Assembly (NCBI GenBank): GCA_022783515.1
Contig: JALEWR010000104.1
Span: 1 to 39,563 of the forward strand
Direction: 5' to 3'
DNA length: 39,563 bases
From: Prevotella sp.
Lineage (GTDB): Bacteria > Bacteroidota > Bacteroidia > Bacteroidales > Bacteroidaceae
Numbering within the stretch: position 1 is the stretch's first letter; each line of letters starts with the position of its first letter. Below the pieces are notes generated by a model, which had not been told where the DNA came from, searched no databases, and worked only from the letters and a program-made list of their open reading frames with translations. The position numbers were made by a program, and so were the translations under genes. Positions 1 through 10,898 of this stretch are shown in pieces.

Positions 1-1
1 A

Positions 2-3277
<3,276 letters not shown>

Positions 3278-3288
3278 ATAAACCAGCC

Positions 3289-3310
3289 GCCCTCCCTTTT
3301 CAGGGAAGGC
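3289..3310. repeat. short GC-rich hairpin after rpoC
   Basis: Imperfect stem (GCC-C-TCCCT against AGGGA-A-GGC) twelve bases past the rpoC stop. Its purine/pyrimidine-skewed arms resemble the hairpins at 5647-5657, 18744-18756 and 25199-25213, so it probably belongs to a dispersed intergenic hairpin family rather than being the main rpoC terminator. Confidence 0.45.
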
Positions 3311-3352
3311 AGTTGATGAGTTAGTAAGTTGGCGAAGTGAATGAGTTGTAGA

Positions 3353-3375
3353 GGCGAACCAGTGTGTTGGTCGCC
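3353..3375. repeat. GGCGAACC-type hairpin repeat
   Basis: GGCGAACCA pairs with TGGTCGCC with one bulged A. The same motif, in a more perfect form, occurs at 16437-16458 between susD2 and the surface lipoprotein gene. This looks like a dispersed palindromic repeat of the REP type. Confidence 0.5.
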
Positions 3376-3409
3376 AACAAGTTAATCGCAATTTATTGAA
3401 ACTCCAATC

Positions 3410-3455
3410 AAAAGAGTCTTCTCCACTGTCATTTGTCAGTGGAGAAGACTCTTTT
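3410..3455. terminator. rpoC intrinsic terminator, 19-bp perfect stem
   Basis: AAAAGAGTCTTCTCCACTG (3410-3428) is perfectly complementary to 3437-3455 across an 8-base loop. The right arm ends in four T residues followed by CGTTT. The A-rich left foot and T-rich right foot would let it work in both directions, but no minus-strand gene reads into it here. It is placed to end the rpoBC transcript. Confidence 0.85.
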
Positions 3456-3559
3456 CGTTTGATAGGTTTTATAAAAGCTACCATTGGTACATTATAGCCA
3501 CCAATTAAGGCGTAATGGACATTTGGTACGCTGAAAAGCTCCAAATGTCCATTATTTAT

Positions 3560-3567
3560 TACCTTTG
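3560..3567 (+). promoter_or_regulatory. Bacteroidetes -7 box (TACCTTTG) inside the IS remnant
   Basis: Exact TAnnTTTG match 17 bases before the ATG at 3584, positioned to drive the old transposase gene. No TTTG -33 box is found at the usual distance. Confidence 0.45.
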
Positions 3568-3583
3568 TACCATTTGAAAACCT

Positions 3584-3678
3584 ATGAATAAAAAACATGT
3601 GTATTCTGTGGTAGCTCAAATGTTAAAAAGAACGGTCACCGTCGTGGTTTGCAAATGTATTTTTGCGGTGATTGCCAG
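3584..3678 (+). pseudogene. transposase N-terminal zinc-ribbon fragment
   Basis: The frame beginning at TGT 3598 reads CVFCGSSNVKKNGHRRGLQ, then MYFCGDCQ. This is a C-x2-C...C-x2-C zinc ribbon with the KNG-x-RRG-x-Q spacing seen at the N-terminus of several bacterial transposases. The only plausible start, ATG 3584, is one frame off; one extra A in the A-run at 3590-3595 would join M-N-K-K directly to the ribbon, so a 1-base deletion is the simplest explanation. After the last Cys the frame runs straight into the right inverted repeat, so the catalytic domain is absent. Non-functional as a protein. Confidence 0.7.
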
Positions 3679-3738
3679 CCTACCATTTGTCCATTACGAA
3701 CATTTGGAGCTTTTTCAGCCTACCAAATGTCCATTACG

Positions 3739-3926
3739 ATAAGATTTTCTAATGACAATTGTATTTTGACACACCCTCATTTTTTTATAGTGTTTTAAAA
3801 ATCTGTAAGTCGCATTCTTTTTGTTTGTTTTTTTATTACAAAGATAAGAAAAGAAGTTACACCCTTTTTTAGGACACAGCCATGGTGTTCTGAAAACAAC
3901 TTCTTTTGGGCAATTTTTACGATTGT
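3739..3926. other. gene-free AT-rich spacer
   Basis: Nothing with coding character is seen. A minus-strand open frame crosses this stretch and runs into the adjacent repeats but shows no recognizable domain or start signal, so it was not called. Confidence 0.5.
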
Positions 3927-4200
3927 GGTAATGAATGTTGACAATCTGGTTTTTCGTTCTGGAGAAATCAGAGATATTCATAATGAGTAAATGCAATAAA
4001 AAGTGAGTATCTTTTGCGGTAATTCACCACTTCATCTCATTATTTTTTGTCAAAGCATAGGTTTGAGCTTCTCAACGCTATGCTTTCACATTCTCAAAGC
4101 ATAGCATTTACAAGACGAAAGCATAGCTTTTGCTGGTTCAAAATCATGCTTTTGAAAACCGATAGAATGTTGTGTTCTTGTAACTTGTTGATAATCAAGT
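3927..4200. repeat. dispersed intergenic element, copy A, with five 22-bp-phased palindromic units
   Basis: This stretch aligns with 27076-27348 over its whole length in the same orientation. Shared landmarks are GGTAATGAATGTTGACAAT against GGTTATTAATCTTGACAAT, a following TTTTTCGTT, a central array, and an end around TTGATAAT (4188-4195). The array has units beginning at 4051, 4073, 4095, 4116 and 4139, each a degenerate form of the palindrome AAAGC-ATA-GCTTT preceded by C. The right end contains an imperfect palindrome at 4184-4200. No protein-coding potential is evident. Function unknown; a phased protein-binding array is an inference. Confidence 0.7.
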
Positions 4201-4549
4201 GTTACTAAAACTTCCGTATTTGCACCCGCTCTTGTCATGGGTGCCTGCGACAGCTCTTCATCGTGAATAAAAAGCCGACTTCTTATTGGGCAATTCTTCG
4301 GTTCTCCCTTCTTATAGGATATGACCGTCCAGCTTCCTCCTCTTGCTTTTTGTGGGGTAGGGATAGTGGATGCGTGGTAGGTAGAGTTGGGGTGGGAGGA
4401 CGAGTCGGACCTGCCGGAGGAGTCGTATCTTTTCAAGTATAGACCGATAAACTTGTAACCCATAAGAGCATCAATTCATAGGTTAATATTTGTTTATATC
4501 ATAGTACTATTATTAAAAACTCTCGTATTGTGTGTTATAAAGGCGATAT
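4201..4549. other. gene-free region upstream of fecR
   Basis: It contains one perfect 6-bp hairpin, GCACCC (4222-4227) with GGGTGC (4239-4244), and a G-rich tract around 4350-4425. No ECF sigma factor gene or degraded remnant of one can be seen here, which matters because fecR genes of this type usually follow one. The 5' leader of fecR is AT-rich, with no exact TAnnTTTG box. Confidence 0.5.
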
Positions 4550-5503
4550 ATGTCTAAGAATATTAAAGAATTATATGCGAAGTATGTAGAAGATAAGCTT
4601 TCTTCTGAGGAGATAGCATCTTTTATGCAAGAGGTAGGAGCAACCTCTGACGATGAGTTATGGGCTTTGATGCAGCAACATCATGCGTTTGGTGCAGAGG
4701 AGGCGATGGAAGAGACCGTGAAAGACCGGCAACGAGCGTTTTTTGAGGAGCAGATACAACCCGGCGAGGGCTGGCGTTTGTGGCGTTATGCCGCAGCCAT
4801 AGTGATGTTGTTTGTTTCTGTGACCTTGGCTTATTGGTACTTTTCGGTTCATCTGCAACAGTATGCCATGACTGAAGTGGCTGCAGCGGCAGGCAATCAG
4901 GTAACTTTGCGATTGCCCGACGGCAGTAGGGTACGCCTCAATAGTGGTTCGCTCTTACAGTATGCCGTGGTGGCAGGTAAGCATCGTGAGGTTAACTTGG
5001 TGCGTGGTGAAGCCTTCTTTGATGTGGCAAAAGACCCGCAATGCCCCTTTAAGGTGATGGTGCAAGGCATGGAGATAGAAGTGTTGGGTACCACCTTTAA
5101 TGTGCGTTCCTTATCTAATAGGGTAGAGACGGCCTTGTTTACGGGTAAGGTTAAGCTCAATGTGGGCGATGGAGATGCCGCTTATCAGCTGTCGCCGGGC
5201 GAAAAAGCCATCTATCAGCCCACCAATAGGCAAATGCGTTTTGCCAAGGCCGACGCCCTCTTGGATGCAGGTTGGAAAGAAGGCTACTTGTCTTTTAAAT
5301 CGGCACCCCTCATAGAAGTGCTGCGGCAGATCGAGCAACGCTATGGCGTGAAGATACGACTGATGGATGATAAGCTGAAGGGCGATTTGCTTACAGGCTC
5401 GTTCCGGCATGAAACGCTGGAAAGTGTACTCACTTCGTTGAGCATACAATATGGCTTTAGCTATGAGGCAGGGCAGGATGAAATAAGGATAAAAAACTTA
5501 TAA
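4550..5503 (+). CDS. FecR-family anti-sigma factor
   Basis: Inner-membrane anti-sigma/signal relay protein of 317 aa. Residues 1-75 form the cytoplasmic sigma-binding part. One transmembrane helix lies at about 79-100 (RYAAAIVMLFVSVTLAYWYF). The periplasmic FecR domain is at about 112-205, with typical RLPDGSRVRLNSGS, RGEAFFDVA, VLGTTFNVR and SPGEKA signatures. A DUF4974-type (STN-like) C-terminal domain follows at about 245-315 (LSFKSAPLIEVLRQIEQRYG). In Bacteroidetes such proteins hold an ECF sigma factor until the STN domain of a partner SusC signals substrate. The downstream susC1 has that STN domain. Unusually, no ECF sigma gene precedes it in this window: the upstream 1.27 kb is repeats and an IS remnant. 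The family assignment is firm; the missing partner is an observation. Confidence 0.95.
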   Translation: MSKNIKELYAKYVEDKLSSEEIASFMQEVGATSDDELWALMQQHHAFGAEEAMEETVKDRQRAFFEEQIQPGEGWRLWRYAAAIVMLFVSVTLAYWYFSVHLQQYAMTEVAAAAGNQVTLRLPDGSRVRLNSGSLLQYAVVAGKHREVNLVRGEAFFDVAKDPQCPFKVMVQGMEIEVLGTTFNVRSLSNRVETALFTGKVKLNVGDGDAAYQLSPGEKAIYQPTNRQMRFAKADALLDAGWKEGYLSFKSAPLIEVLRQIEQRYGVKIRLMDDKLKGDLLTGSFRHETLESVLTSLSIQYGFSYEAGQDEIRIKNL

Positions 5504-5646
5504 GGCAACACCCACCTCGAGCCATAGCTTTACCTCGCTGTAGCAACAGCTGCCTACGGGGCCGAAAGAGGGAATACTTATACGCCCTATACTCATCAAT
5601 TCATAAACTCATAAACTGATTATCTATAACATCAAAACTTTCTCAT

Positions 5647-5657
5647 CTCCTTTGGAG
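5647..5657. repeat. CTCC-TTT-GGAG hairpin in the susC1 leader
   Basis: A small perfect palindrome of the CTCC/GGAG family in the fecR-susC1 gap, about 27 bases before the susC1 ATG. It could influence leader structure or ribosome access, but it matches a dispersed repeat type. Confidence 0.35.
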
Positions 5658-5684
5658 GGAGGAGGTCTAATAACTTAAACAATT

Positions 5685-8600
5685 ATGAAACTAACTGGTA
5701 GAAGAAGGATGAAAATGCTCTTCATCACCTGTCGGCTGATTGTCTTGTTGATGTTGCCAGCACCGTTGTTTGCACAAAACACGAAGGTTACGCTCAATAT
5801 CAATAATCAGACATTGCAGACCGTGATGAAGGAGGTGGAACGCCAAACGCGTTATACCTTTGTTTATCGCAACAACGTACTGGACCCAAAGACGAAAGTA
5901 ACGGTTGTGTGTCATCAAAAAGAGTTGACAACTGTGCTTAAAGAGGTGTTTGCACCCCTGCATGTCAATCACACCCTTAATCGCAACACCATAGTCTTGA
6001 CCAAGCTTGTGGAAGAAAAAAAGGTGGCAGGGAATGATGGCAAGGGACAGACAACGCAGCAAGGCAAGCATCAACGGCGTGTCAAAGGTGTGGTGGTAGA
6101 CGATCTGGGCGACCCTATTGTGGGAGCTACAGTCAAAGAAAAGGGTAGTTCAGTGGGTACTGTGACCAATATCGACGGTGAGTTTGCTTTGGATGTCGCA
6201 GCCAATGCCAAACTACAAATATCTTATATCGGCTTTGCTCCGCAAGAAATGTCGGCCGAAGGAGACAACCTCAAGGTGGTGCTAAAAGAAGAAGTGGCAC
6301 AAAAACTTAACGAAGTGGTGGTCGTGGGTTATGGCAAACAGAAGAAAGCCAGCGTAACCGCAGCTATCTCGACCGTTACTACGAAAGATTTGGTGCAGAC
6401 TCCACAAGCCAATGTAAGTAATATGCTGGTGGGTAAGATGCCCGGTTTGATTGCCACCCAGCGTAGTGGAGCTCCGGGTGAAGACGCCTCCAGTCTCTTG
6501 GTGCGTGGTGTGAGTACGTTTTCGGACAATACCGCTCCATTGGTGATGATTGATGGAGTGGAGCGTCCGAACTTTAACGGTGTAGACCCCAACGAAATTG
6601 AGTCGGTGAGTATCTTGAAAGATGCCTCTGCCACGGCCATCTATGGTGTGCGTGGTGCTAATGGGGTGGTGCTGATAACCACACGCAAGGGTAAGACTGG
6701 CAAGCCCAGCCTCACCTATTCGGGTAATGTGGCGATACAGCAACCCACGGCTTTGCCTAAGTATCTCAATAGTGCCGACTATGCAACCTTATATAATGAA
6801 GCACAGCTTAACGACTCCTATACCTCGGGTGCGGTTTATACTCCTCGTTTCTCCGATGCCGATATCGAGCTGTATCGTAACGGTACCGATCCTGTGATGC
6901 ACCCCAATATGAACTGGGTAGACGACTTCTTGCGTGGTTCATCGTTGCGTACACAGCACAATCTTAACCTTTCGGGAGGAACCGACCGCGTGAAATATTT
7001 TATTTCGGCAGGTTATTTCTCACAAGAAGGTATCTATAAAAATACCAAGATAGACAAAGACCATGATGTGAATGCTCATCATTCGCGTTATAACTTCCGT
7101 TCCAATCTCGATTTTCAGATTACCAAAGACTTTACCGCTACCCTGCAGTTGGCTGCCCAGATAGAAGATGTGGCACAACCCGGTTTGGGTAATAGTGGTA
7201 TCTGGTCAGCCGTATCGTTTGCCAATCCTTTGAGTTCTCCAGGATTGATAGACGGTAAAATTGTGCATATACAAGACGGTTTGGGAGCTGCCAACCCTTG
7301 GCAACAGCTCTTGAGCAATGGCTATAAGAAAGACAGCAAGAACAACCTTAACACCACCTTCCGTCTGGATTACGACCTTTCACGGGTGTTGTTGAAAGGT
7401 TTGGCGGTGCATGCCAGTGTGTCTTACGACAGCTATTATTACAGTCGTAAGAATTTCTACAAAGGTTTCCCTTATTATTATGCTCGTCCCGACGCAGCCG
7501 ATCCCTCGTTGATACATTATATTCCGCAATTGGAAGAAACCATATGGGATACCAGTACCGAGTATAACAAGAACCGTAAACTCTATATGGAGGCCGGTAT
7601 CCATTATGATCAGACCTTTGGCAAGAACCATGTAACAGGTTTGGTGCTCTACAACCAAAGCAAGTATTATGCTCCCTCTTTGCAGTTTTGGGTGCCTAAC
7701 GCTTATCAAGGTTTGGTAGGCCGTGTTACCTACGAATACGATTCACGCTATTTGGCAGAGTTTAATATGGGTTATAACGGAACCGAAAACTTTGCCAAGG
7801 GCAAGCGATTCGGCTTCTTCCCCGCAGTGTCTGTAGGTTGGGTGGTGAGCGAAGAAAAGTTCTTTCCCAAGAACGACTGGTTGGTGTTTATGAAGTTGAG
7901 AGCCACATATGGTGAAGTGGGTAACGACAAGATTGGCGGCGACCGCTTCCTCTATCTTCCCTCTTCGTATGGCTCAGCCGACGATGCCGCTTTGAACCGC
8001 TATTATTTCGGCCCATCCTCTTCGCCCATCACTTCGTTGAAGATTGTGGAGAATAAGATTGGTAACCCCGACTTGACATGGGAGAAAGCCAAGAAGTATA
8101 ACTTGGGACTTGAAATGAATATGTTGAAGAACCACCTCACTCTCTCGTTCGATGTCTTCAAGGAAACCCGTAATAACATTCTGGCCAACCGTTCTACACA
8201 ACCCGTTATTATCGGTGCCAACTTGCCCGCTTACAACCTTGGCGAAATGGAGAATTACGGTTGGGAACTCGACTTGAACTATCGCAATCGCATTGGCGAT
8301 TTCAACTATTGGGGACGTTTCAACTATTCGTTTGCCCGCAATAAGGTGCTGTTTAAGGATGAGATTAACAAACAATATCCCTATCAGTTGGAAACAGGAC
8401 GCCGTAACGGACAGTTCTTTGGTTTGCTGACCGACGGCTATTATAACTCGTGGGAAGAGGTGAATGCCTTGGATCGTCCGGTGAGTGCATGGAGTAGTAA
8501 TCGTTTACAACCCGGTGACGTGAAATATATCGACGTGAATAAGGACGGTAAGATTGACAATTACGATATGGTGCCTTTGGGCTATTCCAATATACCCGAG

Positions 8601-9101
8601 GTTATTTATGGTTTCTCTTTTGGAGGAAGCTGGAAGAATTTCGACCTTTCTGTATTGTTCCAAGGAGCCGACCATGTGTCTATCAAGTATTTCGGCCGTT
8701 CGCTATGGCCCTTTACCAAAGGCGTGGAGAGTGCGAAAGAGTTGATTAAAGAACGCAGGACTGCAGAGCGTTATGCTGCCGGCGATCCCATCAGTTTCCC
8801 TCGCTTGTCTTTGAATCCTAACCGCGAGACCGACCACAACTATCGCGAGTCGGATTTATGGATTAGAGATGCCAGCTATCTGCGTTTGAAGAATTTGGAG
8901 GTGGGTTATACCTTCCGCCAGAAGTTTATTAAGAGCATGGGTATTCAGAGTGTGCGTCTGTATGTCAGTGGCTCAAACCTCTTTACTTGGACCGACGTCA
9001 TCGACCTCGATCCCGAAGCACCCTCACGCAGCGGTAATGTGGAAATCAACACCTATCCCCTGCAGAAAGTATATAACATCGGACTTCATGTAAATTTCTA
9101 A
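5685..9101 (+). CDS. SusC-family TonB-linked outer-membrane transporter with STN signalling domain (SusC1)
   Basis: 1,138 aa outer-membrane transporter importing oligosaccharides with its SusD lid. A signal peptide ends near residue 30 (PAPLFAQ). An STN (secretin/TonB short) domain lies at about 34-107 (VTLNINNQTLQTVMKEVERQ), a carboxypeptidase-regulatory-like beta domain at about 132-205 (VKGVVVDDLGDPIVGATVKE), a TonB box at about 209-217 (NEVVVVGYG), then the plug (MLVGKMPGLI, LVMIDGVERP, IYGVRGANGVVLITTRKG) and a beta-barrel ending in the typical terminal Phe (LHVNF). The STN domain fits signalling to the FecR encoded immediately upstream. The ATG at 5685 is preferred; a second Met at residue 9 would still leave a good signal peptide. 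susD1 follows after 6 bases, so the two are co-translated. Confidence 0.97.
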   Translation: MKLTGRRRMKMLFITCRLIVLLMLPAPLFAQNTKVTLNINNQTLQTVMKEVERQTRYTFVYRNNVLDPKTKVTVVCHQKELTTVLKEVFAPLHVNHTLNRNTIVLTKLVEEKKVAGNDGKGQTTQQGKHQRRVKGVVVDDLGDPIVGATVKEKGSSVGTVTNIDGEFALDVAANAKLQISYIGFAPQEMSAEGDNLKVVLKEEVAQKLNEVVVVGYGKQKKASVTAAISTVTTKDLVQTPQANVSNMLVGKMPGLIATQRSGAPGEDASSLLVRGVSTFSDNTAPLVMIDGVERPNFNGVDPNEIESVSILKDASATAIYGVRGANGVVLITTRKGKTGKPSLTYSGNVAIQQPTALPKYLNSADYATLYNEAQLNDSYTSGAVYTPRFSDADIELYRNGTDPVMHPNMNWVDDFLRGSSLRTQHNLNLSGGTDRVKYFISAGYFSQEGIYKNTKIDKDHDVNAHHSRYNFRSNLDFQITKDFTATLQLAAQIEDVAQPGLGNSGIWSAVSFANPLSSPGLIDGKIVHIQDGLGAANPWQQLLSNGYKKDSKNNLNTTFRLDYDLSRVLLKGLAVHASVSYDSYYYSRKNFYKGFPYYYARPDAADPSLIHYIPQLEETIWDTSTEYNKNRKLYMEAGIHYDQTFGKNHVTGLVLYNQSKYYAPSLQFWVPNAYQGLVGRVTYEYDSRYLAEFNMGYNGTENFAKGKRFGFFPAVSVGWVVSEEKFFPKNDWLVFMKLRATYGEVGNDKIGGDRFLYLPSSYGSADDAALNRYYFGPSSSPITSLKIVENKIGNPDLTWEKAKKYNLGLEMNMLKNHLTLSFDVFKETRNNILANRSTQPVIIGANLPAYNLGEMENYGWELDLNYRNRIGDFNYWGRFNYSFARNKVLFKDEINKQYPYQLETGRRNGQFFGLLTDGYYNSWEEVNALDRPVSAWSSNRLQPGDVKYIDVNKDGKIDNYDMVPLGYSNIPEVIYGFSFGGSWKNFDLSVLFQGADHVSIKYFGRSLWPFTKGVESAKELIKERRTAERYAAGDPISFPRLSLNPNRETDHNYRESDLWIRDASYLRLKNLEVGYTFRQKFIKSMGIQSVRLYVSGSNLFTWTDVIDLDPEAPSRSGNVEINTYPLQKVYNIGLHVNF

Positions 9102-9107
9102 GCAGTT

Positions 9108-10865
9108 ATGAAAAAAACAATATATGCAATCATATTGACCTGTGGAGGATTATTGACTTCGTGTAGCGACTACCTGGAAGCACCTCCCAGTGTAGACCTC
9201 GACGAGAATGGCGTATTTGCCGATCGTACGTTGGCAGAAGAATTTCTGACAGGCATCTATGCCGACGGCATGCCTTTAGGGTTCTCTATGAGTACGTCGA
9301 ATACCGACCGAGGCTTGTCGGACGGTAGTCTTTGGGGAGCAACGGATGAGGCAGAAGACGGCGTGTCGTATGCCAAGTCTAATGCTTCGTGGAATGTAGA
9401 TAACCATAACAATAATAGTATAGACTGGGATGAAGACCCACGCCACAACCTGAGATGGCAGACCTTGCGTTATTGTAATGCCATTATTGAGCGTATCGAT
9501 GAGGTTCCCTATGATGCCGGTGATCCCGAATTTAACAAGAGAAGCAAGGGAGAGGCCTATTTTATGCGTGCCTTGGTGTTTTGGGAAGGCGTGTATCGCT
9601 ATGGTGGTTTGCCCATCTTGCACCGACGCTTGTCTCCGGCCGATTTTGCTTTGATACCGCGTGCCGGCTTTGAAGAATGTGTCGACTCTATCTTGGCAGA
9701 CTGCGACCGGGCTGCCCAACTCTTGCCCGACCGCTATACAGATAATACCAAGTTGGGACGTGCTACTCGTATGGCAGCTTTGGCATTGAAGTCGAGAGTG
9801 TTGTTGTATGCAGCTAGTCCGCTGTTCAACACCTCTACACCTTATCTCTCGTTTAAAGACCCCAAGAACAACATACTCATATGTTATGGCAACTACGATC
9901 AAGAGCGTTGGAAGAAAGCCGCCGATGCAGCCAAAGCCGCTCTCGATGCAGCCCAAGCATCGGGTTTCTATGGCTTATATACCGACGGAACACCCGAAAC
10001 CAACTATGAATATGTGTGGTCTACACCCGATAATAAAGAGGTGATATTGGCTAACAGAAAGTATCGCAACTTCAGAGTCAGCTCTCGGCCCTTGGCAACC
10101 TTGCTGCCCACATGGGCTAATAACAAAGCGTGGGATGCCAGTGGAACATTCCCCACATGGAATTTTGTGAAGTTCTATCAAAAGAAAGACGGCACAGAAG
10201 CCAACTGGAAGAATGAAGGTGGCGACGACTTGCTGGATATCTATCGCAGCTTGGATCCTCGTTTTGAACAAACGATGGTGGCACAAGGCATAAAATGGAA
10301 CAACGAAGTGGGTGAGATGGACTTCACAGATGGTGGAACCCATAAAGTGCCTAACGACAAAACCCGCCATACACTTCGCAAGTGGGCACCTCGCACCTTG
10401 AAGGTAACCCCACCTTTGAACAATGTTAACGTGGATTGGATTGTCTTCCGTGTAGCCGAGTTGTACCTCAACTATGCTGAAGCCCTTAACGAATATGCCG
10501 CAGCTCCTCCTGCTGAAGCTTTTCAAGCCGTGAATGCGGTGCGTGAGCGTTCGGGAATGCCCGCTTTATCGGCGAGCTTGAACAAAGAGCAGTTCAGAGA
10601 GGCTGTGAGACGCGAACGTGCTGTTGAGCTGGCTTTTGAAGGTCATCGCTTTTGGGATATTCGTCGCTGGCTGATTGCCGAACAGGAAGGCGTGATGCAA
10701 GGAAAGATGTATGGCTTGAGAACCACTAAGGTGGCAGGCTCCAACAAGGTGCATTACGAACCCGTGGTGTTTGAAAGTCGCTCATGGAGTCGTCGTTCTT
10801 ACTTGCACCCCATCAAACAGTTGGAAGTGGATAAGGGTTATCTTTTGCAAAACCCGGGTTGGTAA
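9108..10865 (+). CDS. SusD/RagB-family nutrient-binding lipoprotein (SusD1)
   Basis: 585 aa outer-membrane lipoprotein that caps SusC1 and captures glycan. The lipobox is LLTSC with the acylated Cys at residue 19, followed by the family-typical SDYLEAPP. SusD landmarks are visible throughout: RWQTLRYCNAIIERID, KGEAYFMRALVFWEGVYRYGGLPI, ALKSRVLLYAASPLFN, VFRVAELYLNYAEALNEY, AVNAVRERSGMPAL, RRERAVELAFEGHRFWDIRRW, and the ending YLHPIKQLEVDKGYLLQNPGW. Length is normal for the family and the C-terminal segment is uninterrupted, which makes it a useful reference for the GH16 insertion in SusD2. Lies 6 bases after susC1 and 33 bases before susC2. Confidence 0.97.
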   Translation: MKKTIYAIILTCGGLLTSCSDYLEAPPSVDLDENGVFADRTLAEEFLTGIYADGMPLGFSMSTSNTDRGLSDGSLWGATDEAEDGVSYAKSNASWNVDNHNNNSIDWDEDPRHNLRWQTLRYCNAIIERIDEVPYDAGDPEFNKRSKGEAYFMRALVFWEGVYRYGGLPILHRRLSPADFALIPRAGFEECVDSILADCDRAAQLLPDRYTDNTKLGRATRMAALALKSRVLLYAASPLFNTSTPYLSFKDPKNNILICYGNYDQERWKKAADAAKAALDAAQASGFYGLYTDGTPETNYEYVWSTPDNKEVILANRKYRNFRVSSRPLATLLPTWANNKAWDASGTFPTWNFVKFYQKKDGTEANWKNEGGDDLLDIYRSLDPRFEQTMVAQGIKWNNEVGEMDFTDGGTHKVPNDKTRHTLRKWAPRTLKVTPPLNNVNVDWIVFRVAELYLNYAEALNEYAAAPPAEAFQAVNAVRERSGMPALSASLNKEQFREAVRRERAVELAFEGHRFWDIRRWLIAEQEGVMQGKMYGLRTTKVAGSNKVHYEPVVFESRSWSRRSYLHPIKQLEVDKGYLLQNPGW

Positions 10866-10898
10866 TATAAATTAGGTTAAACCTGAAACAATAGAACA

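Larger units (their letters stand above)
3511..3738. mobile_element. MITE-like insertion-sequence remnant (228 bp)
   Basis: The ends are ~40-bp inverted repeats: 3511-3550 matches the reverse complement of 3698-3738 with only a few mismatches and one indel, and the outermost 18 bp (TACCAAATGTCCATTACG at the right end) match perfectly. A second near-copy of that 18-mer lies at 3681-3698 just inside the right end. Between the ends sit a TAnnTTTG promoter box (3560-3567), an ATG at 3584 and a transposase zinc-ribbon fragment. This is the structure expected of an internally deleted insertion sequence. No clear target-site duplication is visible in the flanks (AATTAAGG on the left, ATAAGATT on the right). 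The IS family cannot be assigned from this fragment. Confidence 0.75.

Noticed and set aside
3715..3996. Minus-strand open frame of 93 codons
   Set aside because: It overlaps the IS inverted repeat and the dispersed element and has no coding signature.
4051..4149. Regular 22-bp array considered as a CRISPR or other spacer-repeat array
   Set aside because: Units are degenerate palindromes with no conserved full-length repeat and no spacer-sized unique segments; no cas genes are present.
4086..4463. Minus-strand open frame of 125 codons
   Set aside because: It runs through the palindromic repeat element, has low-complexity composition and no recognizable domain or promoter.
3739..4549. Search for a degraded ECF sigma gene upstream of fecR
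   Set aside because: No sigma region 2 or 4 signatures were seen in any frame; most of the stretch is explained by repeats.
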